64,000 nt of DNA from assembly GCF_963666145.1 (NCBI RefSeq), contig NZ_OY762614.1, positions 5,012,501-5,076,500 on the forward strand, in the 5' to 3' direction. Below the pieces are notes generated by a model. The model did no database searches. It worked only from the letters and a program-made list of their open reading frames with translations, and had not been told where the DNA came from. Position 1 is the first letter of the stretch, and every line of letters starts with the position of its first letter. Positions 1 through 7,837 of the stretch are shown here, piece after piece. The DNA comes from an uncultured Desulfobacter sp. Its GTDB lineage: Bacteria; Desulfobacterota; Desulfobacteria; Desulfobacterales; Desulfobacteraceae. A program made the position numbers and the translations under genes.

Positions 1-395
1 ATCGCTCATGTTTGTTCTTTCGGTTTGCTTGATTATTATCCATTTCTATTTTGGTTTTTCGAAATAAATTAACGTAACTAAAATTTAATACTCTGCGATT
101 TATCCAGATACAACATTTTGTATTTTAAAAATCCCATAAAAAGGACAGATAATAGACACAAGGCTCGCCTTGGCTGTTATCTGAACGTATTTCTCACCTG
201 ACGGTGTGCAGCGCAGCGGAACATCGGTCAGGTGTAGAAAATGGTTCGCTTGAATTATGTTTCAAAATTTGAACTATATTGCTTTTCGATACGATTATAG
301 GGCTGTATACAAAGATTTGTATCTTGTTGTTCAGTCTTGCCAAATATTTTTAAAGATCGCTCCAAGAAAAATTCATCAATAGCTATTTAAAATTT
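1..395. other. gene-free stretch at window edge
   Basis: No convincing reading frame is seen in this AT-rich stretch. An imperfect hairpin lies at about 195-234, with arms reading CACCTGAC and GTCAGGTG around a roughly 22-nt GC-rich loop. It lies just downstream of the leftward gene that ends at 396 and may be a terminator-like or recombination structure, but no T-run follows it. The left part of the island continues outside the window. Confidence 0.4.
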
Positions 396-1313
396 TTAGT
401 GAGCAGGTATACATCTTATATTATGGGTATCCCAATTAGGCCGAACAAGACATTTCGCCGCTATCACTCCTTCTTTAGCAGTTCCGGTAACAACATTTGG
501 ACCTATATAATGATAGGTTTTTTCGCCCAAATACCCTCCTATAATACCTCCTCCTGTTCCAGCTATAAGGCCAACGGCTAATAGTCCCCACCCCCCGGTA
601 ACTATGCCGAAAACGAGACAAACACCTACGGTAGCACTGGTGGCGAGCGATCCACCAATAATACCTCCGGCTTCACGGGAAATGACTACTTCTAACTGAC
701 TTTCTTCAGCAGTTAAAATTGTATGAGTTGACAAGGCGACACCAACCACTACACCAACACGCCCTCCATTTTTTAGGTATTTACCCACCTTAAGTGATGC
801 AGAAGATATTTTAGTATTCGGACGTGTAGCACTTTTGAGCAGATATTGATCTGCTTGAGCCACGGTATTATATCCTTTTTTTTGAGCATAATTAACCATA
901 TTGGGGTAAGTCCTGCCTCCCATTCCATATTTTAGCGCATCTCTCGTTTCATAGATGATAAAGGATGGCAAACCCTGTCGGGCCATTCCCTTCAAACGTA
1001 AACGCCGAGCTATCTTGGTTCGTTCATCCACTACCCATTTTGCAAGGTCGTTAGCAGAATAGATGCCTTGTTCCATTCGGATTTTAAGACGATTCGCCAA
1101 CAGCTTGTCAAAATGTATATATTCTCTACGAATTTGTGGAATTGAAATACCTAAATTCCACATTCTGTATCCAGTTCCAAAAAAGTTTATATTATTGTCC
1201 TGCAATGACTCTAAAAACAGAGCAGCATCTTTTTCATTTTTTGCAGGCAACAGCAGGGTATTATTCTGATTTATTCCTGTTTGGTTGCTGATTTCCAATG
1301 TATAACCTTGCAT
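396..1313 (-). CDS. hypothetical protein with glycine-zipper C-terminal half
   Basis: I do not recognise this 305-residue protein. The N-terminal half is polar and rich in basic residues (around 70-125). From about residue 185 it becomes strongly hydrophobic and glycine-rich, with repeated GIIGG and GGG-type patterns, as in glycine-zipper membrane-inserting proteins. It is preceded on the same strand, 13 bp upstream, by a 118-residue gene, so the two look like one operon. A small protein beside a larger one with a membrane-active tail in an island suggests a toxin/partner pair, but no toxin fold or catalytic motif is visible, so this is only a guess. Confidence 0.6.
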   Translation of the reverse strand: MQGYTLEISNQTGINQNNTLLLPAKNEKDAALFLESLQDNNINFFGTGYRMWNLGISIPQIRREYIHFDKLLANRLKIRMEQGIYSANDLAKWVVDERTKIARRLRLKGMARQGLPSFIIYETRDALKYGMGGRTYPNMVNYAQKKGYNTVAQADQYLLKSATRPNTKISSASLKVGKYLKNGGRVGVVVGVALSTHTILTAEESQLEVVISREAGGIIGGSLATSATVGVCLVFGIVTGGWGLLAVGLIAGTGGGIIGGYLGEKTYHYIGPNVVTGTAKEGVIAAKCLVRPNWDTHNIRCIPAH

Positions 1314-1326
1314 ATATGAGCCCCCA

Positions 1327-1683
1327 TTAAATTTCCGTTACAGATTTTTTACTGTAAATTCCTGGTGAAACAACAGCATATTTAATTAAAAACCGTTTTT
1401 TCCAAAATGCCTTTGGCGGATAATCAAAATGCTTGGTTTCATACCTGATTTTTTGGTTACTGCACCAACTCTCAATGTCATTTAGATCATTTTCTATAAT
1501 GATTGATTGTGGAACCCAGAATTCATTTCTGATTTCAAAAATATGAAAGTCTTGGTCATTCGCGAAAACAGCTTCACCTGTTGTGACTTGTATAACTCTG
1601 ATTATGTTCTTTACTGAGTCAGTCCTGACTTCTTTGGATTTTTCTTCGGCGGATATTTCATCATTATTAATAATTATTTTCAT
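1327..1683 (-). CDS. hypothetical protein, first gene of a two-gene operon
   Basis: This 118-residue, mostly polar protein belongs to no family I recognise. It has a charged N-terminus (residues 1-25), then mixed beta-like segments, and no signal peptide, membrane segment or cysteine cluster. It stops 13 bp before the start of the 305-residue glycine-zipper protein, so the two are probably co-transcribed. A chaperone or immunity role is possible from position alone; nothing in the sequence proves it. Confidence 0.5.
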   Translation of the reverse strand: MKIIINNDEISAEEKSKEVRTDSVKNIIRVIQVTTGEAVFANDQDFHIFEIRNEFWVPQSIIIENDLNDIESWCSNQKIRYETKHFDYPPKAFWKKRFLIKYAVVSPGIYSKKSVTEI

Positions 1684-2034
1684 AGTATTAACTTGTCATT
1701 TGGTAGTTGGATCGTTATATAGAGATGCTTTCTGAGATTTCTATCAATAAATATAAAGCAATGTCTAATACATATGCATCAACTCTTTGAAGAAGCACAA
1801 TCATGGTGGGTGTAACTTCCACATCCTTCGAATAGTGAGTGAAAATTTAATCAATATCATGGGATTACACAACTCAACCCACTCTTGCGCAAATATTACT
1901 AATCTATAATCCTTTTGGCTCCGATGTTTGACTGGTATCAATTCCTTTTTTGTTTTTTTGAACACGCACCCATTTAGCCTATTCATTTCCATTTTTTGAA
2001 GCGAACGAGTAATTCTGTAGTTTGTCCTGTTAAT
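1684..2034. other. intergenic stretch beside IS1634 copy 1
   Basis: AT-rich sequence between the hypothetical pair and the insertion sequence. A leftward open frame (1801-2094) spans the IS boundary, so part of it is IS sequence and it is not a native gene. It probably carries the promoter of the 118-residue gene near 1700-1760. The last six bases (2029-2034, GTTAAT) are one copy of the IS target duplication. Confidence 0.4.
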
Positions 2035-3766
2035 TCGACATTGGGCAGACCTATTCAAAAGAAATTTGATATATTTCTGATACGGTCTGTCCAAAAAGAG
2101 TTAATATTTTTCTCCGTATGTCATTTAACCCACTGATAAGACGGTGTACTTCGCCCTCTTTATGAAAAATATTCACACAGTCTATACCTTCCATTTGTTG
2201 AAAAATCCAGCGAAGAGTGGGGTTTTGAACGGGTTTCCCAATCTGATTGGGCAGTGTTGTTTCAAGGCGCTTCAATTCATTCCGCATGCGACGCTGGGCA
2301 ATGGAGTAAATTAGTAATGATAAGGTCATCACCATCAACATTCCTTCGACACGAGATGGCTTTTTGACAAACAGCGACGATGCAAAAAATAAAGGGTCTT
2401 TGATAAATCGGAAGCCATTCTCGACCTTAGACTGGCCTTTATATCCCCAAAATACATCTTCGTCGCTCAACTGGAATCTTGGAATTGAGGTCCCAAGAAC
2501 AAAACAGGATTTCTGATCGCGGTCTTGATCGACTTTTTCTTGATTGACCTTTAAGTCCACATTGATTTGCAATTTAATTGATTTGATCGGGGTATCCGGC
2601 GTTGGTCTACCTTTGACGGCATATTTGATGTGCTGTTTAAACTCAATAGTGTCAACCAGATGATACTTCCATTTATCACTGAGTTCTTGGAGGACCGTCA
2701 TTGCTTCGGCTTCCGAGTCAAATCGTTGGGCCTGAAGATGGAAGAGTTGCTTTTCCGCACGTTCCTTCTCTTTTGAAATAGTTCTTTCAACGCTCTTGAC
2801 CGCGCGCTCCAGAGCCCCTTTGGATCGAATGATCAACCAACGTTGATCAATTCCATAATGCCCTAACTCCAACGTCTGGTACTGATAATCATCGTTAATC
2901 TCCGCCCACAGGTCCCATTTTAGGGCCTGTTCGATGACGGTCTTCACAATGAAAAGGGTTCCCGGGATGCGGGTGATAAACGGGATATCTTTCAAGTTGG
3001 AAGCATTGGATTCGGTATATCCTTTCGAATCCATAATCAGGTAACGAGGGGTATCGCTTGCTTTGAACTGACGAACGAGTTCACTGCTGCGTTCTTTGAA
3101 AACGGTATTATCCGAAGCATTCCCGTCCCAGCACTTACACAAAATGGGAATACCACCATCCTGGGATACCATCAGCTCCAGCACAGCCTGTTTCAAATCA
3201 GGACGGTGGTCTTTGGAGTAACCATGAGTTATTTTGATGGCATGTTCATCCGAATCAGGAAGATACTCCCCGGTCAATGAAAAAGATGAAGTATCCAGAT
3301 GGTTGAAAAGTAAATGGATACTTTCCGACCGACAGGTAGATGAGGCGATTTCGGTGAAAAGCAGTTCAGAGCTGTAGTCGACCGCATCATCAAGACTGCG
3401 CCCGAGCTTGTAGTGATTGAAGTCCGAGGCTTGCACCCCGGGACGGAACAAAACATCCAGCGGCTTGTTTTCGAAAAATTGAGGCGTCAGCGACAGCGGC
3501 CGATTGGAAAAACCCAGCCCATTGAGAACCATGCCGGCAATAGCTTCTCCGGCACTGATATTTTCCTTCTCATCTTTTGGTATGCGAGAGTCAATCATTT
3601 CGATGATTTTCAAATCCTTGATAACGCCAGCAACAATACCCAAGTGGTCAATACGTTCTACTTTAACAGTTTCCAATGTTTGGTGTTTGGCCCTCTGCTT
3701 GTGTTGATTATGATGGTGCAAAGAGGGTATATTCAAATTTTTTAAAATTCAACTGCTCAATGTCGA
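2035..3766 (-). mobile_element. IS1634-family insertion sequence, copy 1
   Basis: A 1732-bp element with imperfect terminal inverted repeats (TCGACATTGGGCAG at the low end, TCGACATTGAGCAG read inward at the high end). It is flanked by a 6-bp direct repeat GTTAAT at 2029-2034 and 3767-3772, so this is a clean, separate insertion. It encodes a single transposase. A second copy of the same length with an identical encoded protein lies in opposite orientation at 11768-13499. IS1634 elements typically make 5-6 bp duplications, which fits. Confidence 0.93.
2051..3736 (-). CDS. IS1634-family DDE transposase
   Basis: A 561-residue transposase. Residues about 25-110 form the DUF4277-like N-terminal domain typical of IS1634. 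The catalytic DDE domain follows, with Asp in HLDTSS (about 150), Asp in LIMDSKGY (about 235), and Glu in the C-terminal segment near KVENGFRFI or SRVEGM. It fills almost the whole element and is intact, so the element may still be active. The protein is identical to that of copy 2, which implies recent transposition. Confidence 0.93.
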   Translation of the reverse strand: MNIPSLHHHNQHKQRAKHQTLETVKVERIDHLGIVAGVIKDLKIIEMIDSRIPKDEKENISAGEAIAGMVLNGLGFSNRPLSLTPQFFENKPLDVLFRPGVQASDFNHYKLGRSLDDAVDYSSELLFTEIASSTCRSESIHLLFNHLDTSSFSLTGEYLPDSDEHAIKITHGYSKDHRPDLKQAVLELMVSQDGGIPILCKCWDGNASDNTVFKERSSELVRQFKASDTPRYLIMDSKGYTESNASNLKDIPFITRIPGTLFIVKTVIEQALKWDLWAEINDDYQYQTLELGHYGIDQRWLIIRSKGALERAVKSVERTISKEKERAEKQLFHLQAQRFDSEAEAMTVLQELSDKWKYHLVDTIEFKQHIKYAVKGRPTPDTPIKSIKLQINVDLKVNQEKVDQDRDQKSCFVLGTSIPRFQLSDEDVFWGYKGQSKVENGFRFIKDPLFFASSLFVKKPSRVEGMLMVMTLSLLIYSIAQRRMRNELKRLETTLPNQIGKPVQNPTLRWIFQQMEGIDCVNIFHKEGEVHRLISGLNDIRRKILTLFGQTVSEIYQISFE

Positions 3767-4029
3767 GTTAATGTCCGAGGTTGTAATGTTATCCAGAGCA
3801 AAAATTAAAACAGGATAACCCTCAAATAACAGCCAGGTAACCGGATGTAAATAGTAAGCTTGAATGAGAATCAATTGTGAAAAATAAACCTGAGCAATCA
3901 TGGTATCATTGAATCCCAAGAACCTTTCCAGCCAAGGCGTTCACTACTTCAGCATTGTGCCACCGGAGCTTTGGATGAGTGGGTGAGTACTTCTTCAGCC
4001 AGTCCCTTCCCCAAAATGCTTTTTTTGTC

Positions 4030-4045
4030 GTTTCATCGATGAAAC
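4030..4045. repeat. perfect 16-bp palindrome, copy A
   Basis: GTTTCATCGATGAAAC reads the same on both strands. The 14-bp core TTTCATCGATGAAA recurs exactly at 4427-4440, about 400 bp away. Repeated perfect dyads in a non-coding stretch usually bind a dimeric protein; which one is unknown. Confidence 0.7.
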
Positions 4046-4048
4046 AGT

Positions 4049-4258
4049 TTACAGTCGCTGGGAATGATTTTTGTATCCGGACCACTTAGGCAGATCATCC
4101 TGTATTTCAATCACCCTTGATCCATAAAAAAGATGGCAGGTCGGCTTGAATGACTCAGGCTCCTTGGCGGGATGTCCGAAATTAAACAATGAAAGTACCA
4201 CACCCTCATTATGATCCTGGATCATCGTTTTGGTGGGAAGGGAGCAGTATGCTTTCAT
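4049..4258 (-). pseudogene. C-terminal fragment resembling a GFA-family enzyme
   Basis: The 69-residue frame contains PESFKPTCHLF followed by SRVIEIQDDLPKWSGY. This resembles the C-terminal part of glutathione-dependent formaldehyde-activating (GFA) family proteins, where a beta strand, a PxxHxF segment and a terminal LPxW/F end the fold. The N-terminal cysteine-rich zinc-binding half is absent, so it would be a non-functional relic. The match is by eye and the fragment is short, so a chance frame cannot be excluded. Confidence 0.35.
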
Positions 4259-4347
4259 AAACGTTAAACTCTGAAGAACTGCTTCAATAGTGTTTCTTCA
4301 GCCAATCAAGTGTTCTTTTGAGTCTGCGCTATTAATTTCTGTGGAGT

Positions 4348-4363
4348 GTTTCGACGTCGAAAC
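4348..4363. repeat. perfect 16-bp palindrome, variant
   Basis: GTTTCGACGTCGAAAC is a perfect dyad with the same GTTTC/GAAAC arms as the palindrome at 4030-4045, but with centre GACGTC instead of ATCGAT. It lies between the two CATCGATG-centred copies. Confidence 0.65.
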
Positions 4364-4426
4364 CTTTCCGTTAAATTATCCAAACGAAGTCTGTCTGATC
4401 GTATCATCTTTGAACATGACCAAGCG

Positions 4427-4440
4427 TTTCATCGATGAAA
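4427..4440. repeat. perfect 14-bp palindrome, copy B
   Basis: TTTCATCGATGAAA is identical to the core of the palindrome at 4030-4045; the preceding CG is also shared. It lies about 210 bp beyond the stop codon of the leftward polymerase-like gene. Confidence 0.65.
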
Positions 4441-4647
4441 GACGGGGAAACACGAAATGAATAAAATTCATAAATAGCGAAAAATACTTATTACTATTTC
4501 AAATATATTATACTTTAATAATGCGTTTGTTTGCACGATTTAAGCCGTTTTGACCCGGTTTGCGTAACTTACCATTGAAACAATAAAAGCCCCTTAAAAA
4601 CAGCAAAATATGCCTATAAAATAAGGCATTGAAGCATCTCACCTGTT

Positions 4648-6444
4648 TTATCCTGCAAGTTTCAACACCGGAGTATACCCCATCACCTCTTCATAAACTT
4701 GGAACATAATTTTTTGCAGCCGGGCTGAATGATCTTCCTCCACAATGGCGCTGTCATGAATAGGCAGAGCCGCAATCCCTTCTGCATGCATTTTCATCAT
4801 GATTTTTTCCATAATGATGCTGTCTGCGTTTTGAAGGTCAATACCAGCTCCCGAGAACAGGAATCCCTGAATGGGGGCGTGGCGGTCCTTAAAATCGTCC
4901 ATCATCTGACGTATCTGGGTAAGATCCTGGGCTGCATCAAAACCGGCATCTTCAAGGGCATCACGGACCGCAATATGGGAACCCCGTTTGTCGGCATTGA
5001 TGCTGATCAGGGAAACCAGTTTATATTCATTTCTCTGGGAACCGTCACCAATAGCATACGGGTCCTCGTTAAACTCCAGGCCCAACTGATGATAAAGCAT
5101 ACGGATGTGGAGCCCGGAATAATCCCATTCAACGGTTTTTTTACCGTCAATGTAAATGTGCTTCCTGAACTTGCTGGGCATCCCTTGGTAATAGGGGCCA
5201 TAAAATCTGCCACCTTTATCAAAATCCTTGGAGCCTCGGTTAAACACCCGGTGCATGTCCTTCACCTTGATTTCAAACACCAGCTTTTTTATTCCGAAGT
5301 CAATGAGTGGGCGGTCCTGTTTCATGAATTCTTCTTTCTTGGCTCTGGCATTCATCAGGCTTAAAAGTTTCTTCATCCACAGTAGATGTAAAAAAAGTGC
5401 TAATTCTGGCTGTAAGCCTTGGTACTGTTGGTTCTTCAGGCTATGAGTTACTGTAGACAATAGAGTAGTTCTATTCAAATTAGCATCAATGAAAGACCTG
5501 TACAGTGCTACGGGATAGGAGTACTTCTGGTATGTGAGCACTTCGATATCCATATGTTCCATAGCAGTGCTGGTGTCTGTAGTATCTTGTATGTTGGAAG
5601 CACTCTGGATGGTTCTGTGTGAATGAGTACCAGTTCCTGTGGATGTATGAGTCCTGTTCTCTCCTGTAGAACCAATACCACTACCTCCACCTTCCACGAG
5701 TTCTGCCCCTTGAAGTTCTATCTTCCCCTTGATGAGATCCGAGAGTATGTTGCTTGTCAGGTCTTTCAGATTGACTTCATCTGATTCATCCAGGCGCACG
5801 GTGATTTTTTTTGCGCGAGCAAGATTGTTCAATTGCTGGAGGTTGCTTTCCATTAATTCGGTTGCGTCAGTGGGGTCAAATTCAACGTCCTCTGAAATTT
5901 TGATGGTTTGGTTTTTGCCGTTCTTTTTTTTGTATTCGTTCCGCAGTTGAATCAGGTTCTCCGGCTGGGTGTAATAAATATCCCCGATAGGACGGAATTT
6001 ATATTCATCAACGAAGATCCTGATTAATTTCACTGTGGCCCAGATCCTTGTCTGACGCCCATATTTGATGTTTCTGAAACCTGGTGCTTTTTCAATGTAA
6101 CCGTGGCATTCAAGCTCATCTATAAGGCGCTTCATACGATCGTATTTGAACCACAGTTTATCATAGCGTTGGTTGCAGCTGTAAAGATTGGCGTCCATTG
6201 AAATCCTTATTGGCCTGCCGACAAAAAATCCTATCCACAGATTTATCAGGATCACCAGCAAACATTCCCTGTCACGGTATTTTGATTTTACATTGCGTCT
6301 GATGTAATTTTTTTCTTCGCCGATCTCCTTAAAGATATAATCACGAGCATCTTTGACGGTGCGCCTGTCACTGCCAATCCAAATGTCAAAAGGCAATGCA
6401 TGCTCCAGCCATTGCACAAATTCTTTCTTTCTAACTTTTTTCAT
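4648..6444 (-). CDS. compact family-A DNA polymerase-like protein of a mobile module
   Basis: A 598-residue protein whose C-terminal 180 residues carry the ordered signatures of a Pol I-type palm and fingers. The first is a motif-A-like WDYSGLHIRMLY (Asp441), compared with DYSQIELR in Pol I. Next is a motif-B-like R471-x3-K475 helix. Then comes LQNADSIIMEKIM (537-549), like the QGTAAD..K.AM segment. Last is a motif-C-like PIHDS (H563-D564), compared with VHDE. No 3'-5' exonuclease motifs are visible. The N-terminal 150 residues look helical and DNA-binding-like. Residues about 250-295 are a low-complexity Gly/Thr/Ser/His linker. The start at 6444 has an AAGG ribosome site. The family is often annotated only as hypothetical; a polymerase or replication role is inferred. 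Confidence 0.7.
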   Translation of the reverse strand: MKKVRKKEFVQWLEHALPFDIWIGSDRRTVKDARDYIFKEIGEEKNYIRRNVKSKYRDRECLLVILINLWIGFFVGRPIRISMDANLYSCNQRYDKLWFKYDRMKRLIDELECHGYIEKAPGFRNIKYGRQTRIWATVKLIRIFVDEYKFRPIGDIYYTQPENLIQLRNEYKKKNGKNQTIKISEDVEFDPTDATELMESNLQQLNNLARAKKITVRLDESDEVNLKDLTSNILSDLIKGKIELQGAELVEGGGSGIGSTGENRTHTSTGTGTHSHRTIQSASNIQDTTDTSTAMEHMDIEVLTYQKYSYPVALYRSFIDANLNRTTLLSTVTHSLKNQQYQGLQPELALFLHLLWMKKLLSLMNARAKKEEFMKQDRPLIDFGIKKLVFEIKVKDMHRVFNRGSKDFDKGGRFYGPYYQGMPSKFRKHIYIDGKKTVEWDYSGLHIRMLYHQLGLEFNEDPYAIGDGSQRNEYKLVSLISINADKRGSHIAVRDALEDAGFDAAQDLTQIRQMMDDFKDRHAPIQGFLFSGAGIDLQNADSIIMEKIMMKMHAEGIAALPIHDSAIVEEDHSARLQKIMFQVYEEVMGYTPVLKLAG

Positions 6445-6476
6445 AATCCTTATGAACCCTTTCTAAAATGGCAAAA

Positions 6477-6500
6477 TGCCCGCCCTTTTGGGGGCAGGCA
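6477..6500. terminator. hairpin before the polymerase-like gene
   Basis: Arms TGCCCGCCC (6477-6485) and GGGCAGGCA (6492-6500) pair with one mismatch and are followed on the + strand by T7 (6502-6508). For the leftward operon the hairpin sits in the leader about 33 bp upstream of the start at 6444. It is one of four strong hairpins found just before genes of this module. Confidence 0.55.
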
Positions 6501-6506
6501 CTTTTT

Positions 6507-6710
6507 TTAATTCGTTGTAAACGGGAACTTCCCTGGTCGATCCGGCTCATCCTTGGGCTGGATGATTGAGATGGTTCTCTCCAGCTTATATAAATTGTAG
6601 GTGAGCAGATGAAATGCGCAGTTATCAAGGCGACTGTCATAGAGGCTGCACTTGGCCTGCAGGCAATCTTGCTTGAAAAATGGGCACTGGGTGTCGTCTA
6701 AACGTGCCAT
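6507..6710 (-). CDS. small cysteine-rich protein
   Basis: A 67-residue protein with Cys-rich N-terminus: CPFFKQDC at about 9-16, then KCSLYD and NCAFHLL, a spacing that suggests a metal-binding knuckle. The C-terminal third is polar. It begins 2 bp after the stop of the MerR-like gene, so it is translated from the same transcript. Similar four-Cys mini-proteins occur in plasmid-like modules; the function is unknown. Confidence 0.65.
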   Translation of the reverse strand: MARLDDTQCPFFKQDCLQAKCSLYDSRLDNCAFHLLTYNLYKLERTISIIQPKDEPDRPGKFPFTTN

Positions 6711-6712
6711 AA

Positions 6713-6949
6713 TTAAACTTTCTCCTTTATTTTTTTTGATGCAGCCTGAAGGGTGAACCCCTCATCCACGAAACGCTTGAATGTCTTGATCTCGGCTATG
6801 TGCTGGGCGGTATATCTTCGGTAGGCAATTTCGCCACACCTGACCTTGAACGGTTCTGATATGTAGCCCCGTGCCTCATAGGATCGCAATTGTTTCTGGG
6901 AAAGGCCGGTCTCCCGGCTTGCATCACTGATGCTTAACGAATTTTTCAT
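6713..6949 (-). CDS. MerR-family winged-helix regulator (small)
   Basis: This 78-residue protein is essentially a lone MerR DNA-binding domain. A helix-turn-helix SISDASRETGLSQKQLRSYE (residues 5-24) is followed by the wing ending in YRRYT and a short helix. It lacks the long dimerisation coiled coil and any effector domain, as in AlpA/excisionase-like or minimal regulators on mobile elements. An AGGAGG ribosome site lies just upstream of the ATG at 6949. It probably controls the replication-type gene downstream or excision of the element. Confidence 0.75.
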   Translation of the reverse strand: MKNSLSISDASRETGLSQKQLRSYEARGYISEPFKVRCGEIAYRRYTAQHIAEIKTFKRFVDEGFTLQAASKKIKEKV

Positions 6950-7081
6950 AAAACCTCCTGGTGATTAAAAATTGGGAAAAATGTCCCTCTGTGTATAAAG
7001 AGGTTACATTAATACCAGGGTGGATTTATGAACTTCGGGGTGGAGAAAGCTTAAATAGAAAGAGTTTAAAGGATTGTCAGA

Positions 7082-7207
7082 TTATTCTTCTTCGTCGGCT
7101 TCGCGCTCGGCTTTACGGCGGCGGCGCTCACGTTCTTCTTCGGCCATTTCTTCGCTCATAGCCCCTGCCAACGCAATGTCATCCCAATCTGGGAAAAAAT
7201 CACACAT
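7082..7207 (-). CDS. short acidic/charged helical protein
   Basis: The likely start is the ATG at 7207, preceded by AAGGAGG, giving 41 residues. After MCDFFPDWDDIALAGAM the chain is almost entirely Glu, Arg and Lys, a single charged helix. The start overlaps the stop of the upstream truncated frame by 8 nt, which implies translational coupling. Function unknown; such peptides are common in ICE and plasmid modules. Confidence 0.55.
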   Translation of the reverse strand: MCDFFPDWDDIALAGAMSEEMAEEERERRRRKAEREADEEE

Positions 7208-7385
7208 GCTTGCCTCCTTCATTAAAAATATTGCCTGAATAAGTGCTGGCTGTGCTCGGTTGTTTTTCAACTGGAAGGAACACCGCGTTGTCAGGGAGCA
7301 TTTCACGGAAACGGTCCGGGATAGTGCCCTGGCTCCAAAGGTTACTGGTTGAAATTATACGACCATCAAAAAACTGTCTTGACAT
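7200..7385 (-). pseudogene. gene fragment fused to an IS3 end
   Basis: The frame begins at an ATG inside the 32-bp IS3-type end and continues as FFDGRIISTSNLWSQGTIP and about 40 more residues. Its stop overlaps the start of the 41-residue gene by 8 nt and it contains that gene's AAGGAGG site, so the 3' part looks like a genuine coupled gene. The original N-terminus is missing, apparently lost when the IS left its solo end. I do not recognise the family. Confidence 0.4.
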
Positions 7386-7618
7386 TGGGGTCCACTATAC
7401 TGCCTACCGCCAAAGCCCTGGGGATAAGAGTTCTTTACGTCTGATATCATATAATGATTGCCGTTTACGACGACTCTCCTCTCGGCCAGGTCTTCTTGGT
7501 ATTCTATTTTGAAGAGCCAAAAAGAACAGTCGAAGCAATTTCCTTTCAGATAAACATCAGGGTCAAGATTTTTGATGTAGATTTTGCCACAGCACTGGCA
7601 AGTGAATGTTTTAGCCAT
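7355..7618 (-). pseudogene. zinc-ribbon protein truncated by an IS3 end
   Basis: The N-terminus MAKTFTCQCCGKIY and a later NCFDC form a CxxC...CxxC zinc ribbon, and residues about 35-72 look native. From the codon at about 7399 the frame reads through the IS3-type end, adding about ten foreign residues (SGPQCQDSFL), and stops at 7355. Native length is therefore cut at about residue 73. It may still fold, since the zinc ribbon is intact. It sits in the same leftward module as the other Cys-rich proteins. Confidence 0.55.
7368..7399 (+). repeat. solo IS3-family terminal end
   Basis: These 32 bases (six A, then CTGTCTTGACATTGGGGTCC and ACTATA) match the right end of the complete IS3-family element at 19002-19033. 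The rest of an IS is absent: sequence to the left (7207-7367) is not IS sequence and no left end TATAGTGGACCCC is nearby. This is a scar of a former insertion with deletion. Confidence 0.8.
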
Positions 7619-7620
7619 TT

Positions 7621-7797
7621 TTATTTACTCTTTTTATTCAATCCATAAATGGTTTCAAGGTTTTCCCTACACTTGTCACAAATCCCGTGACTGATCATGA
7701 CGCCATTTGGAGACAGGGTCAGATTGTTCTTCGTTTTGGGGCACTCTTTTTCAGAAATTAAGCGGTTACACCAGGCGCATACTGTTCGGAATTTCAT
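7621..7797 (-). CDS. small four-cysteine zinc-ribbon protein
   Basis: The start is set at the ATG at 7797 because GGAGG lies 7 bp upstream; an in-frame ATG five codons earlier would place that site inside the gene. The 58-residue product has CAWC near its N-terminus and CDKC about 33 residues later, a classic two-knuckle zinc ribbon, then a short helix. It lies 2 bp before the next zinc-ribbon gene. A role in nucleic-acid or protein binding is likely; the exact function is unknown. Confidence 0.6.
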   Translation of the reverse strand: MKFRTVCAWCNRLISEKECPKTKNNLTLSPNGVMISHGICDKCRENLETIYGLNKKSK

Positions 7798-7837
7798 TTT
7801 ATTTTCCTCCATTGTAATTCACCTCAGATACTTGAAT

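Larger units (their letters stand above)
3773..4647. other. gene-poor stretch with perfect palindromes
   Basis: This 875-bp stretch between the IS and the polymerase-like gene holds one apparent gene fragment (4049-4258) and three perfect palindromes at 4030-4045, 4348-4363 and 4427-4440. It lies downstream of the leftward polymerase-like gene. Clustered perfect dyads beside a replication-type gene could mark an origin or operator region, but no iterons or DnaA boxes were recognised. Confidence 0.45.

Noticed and set aside
130..300. Integron attC-like site
   Set aside because: The hairpin arms lack the GTTRRRY and RYYYAAC core sites with proper spacing, and no cassette array is present.
1801..2094. 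97-residue leftward frame beside IS copy 1
   Set aside because: Its N-terminal part is IS end sequence; the rest has no support as a gene.
6431..6640. 69-residue leftward frame overlapping the Cys-rich gene
   Set aside because: It overlaps both the conserved-looking four-Cys frame and the polymerase-like start and contains the leader hairpin, so it is a shadow frame.
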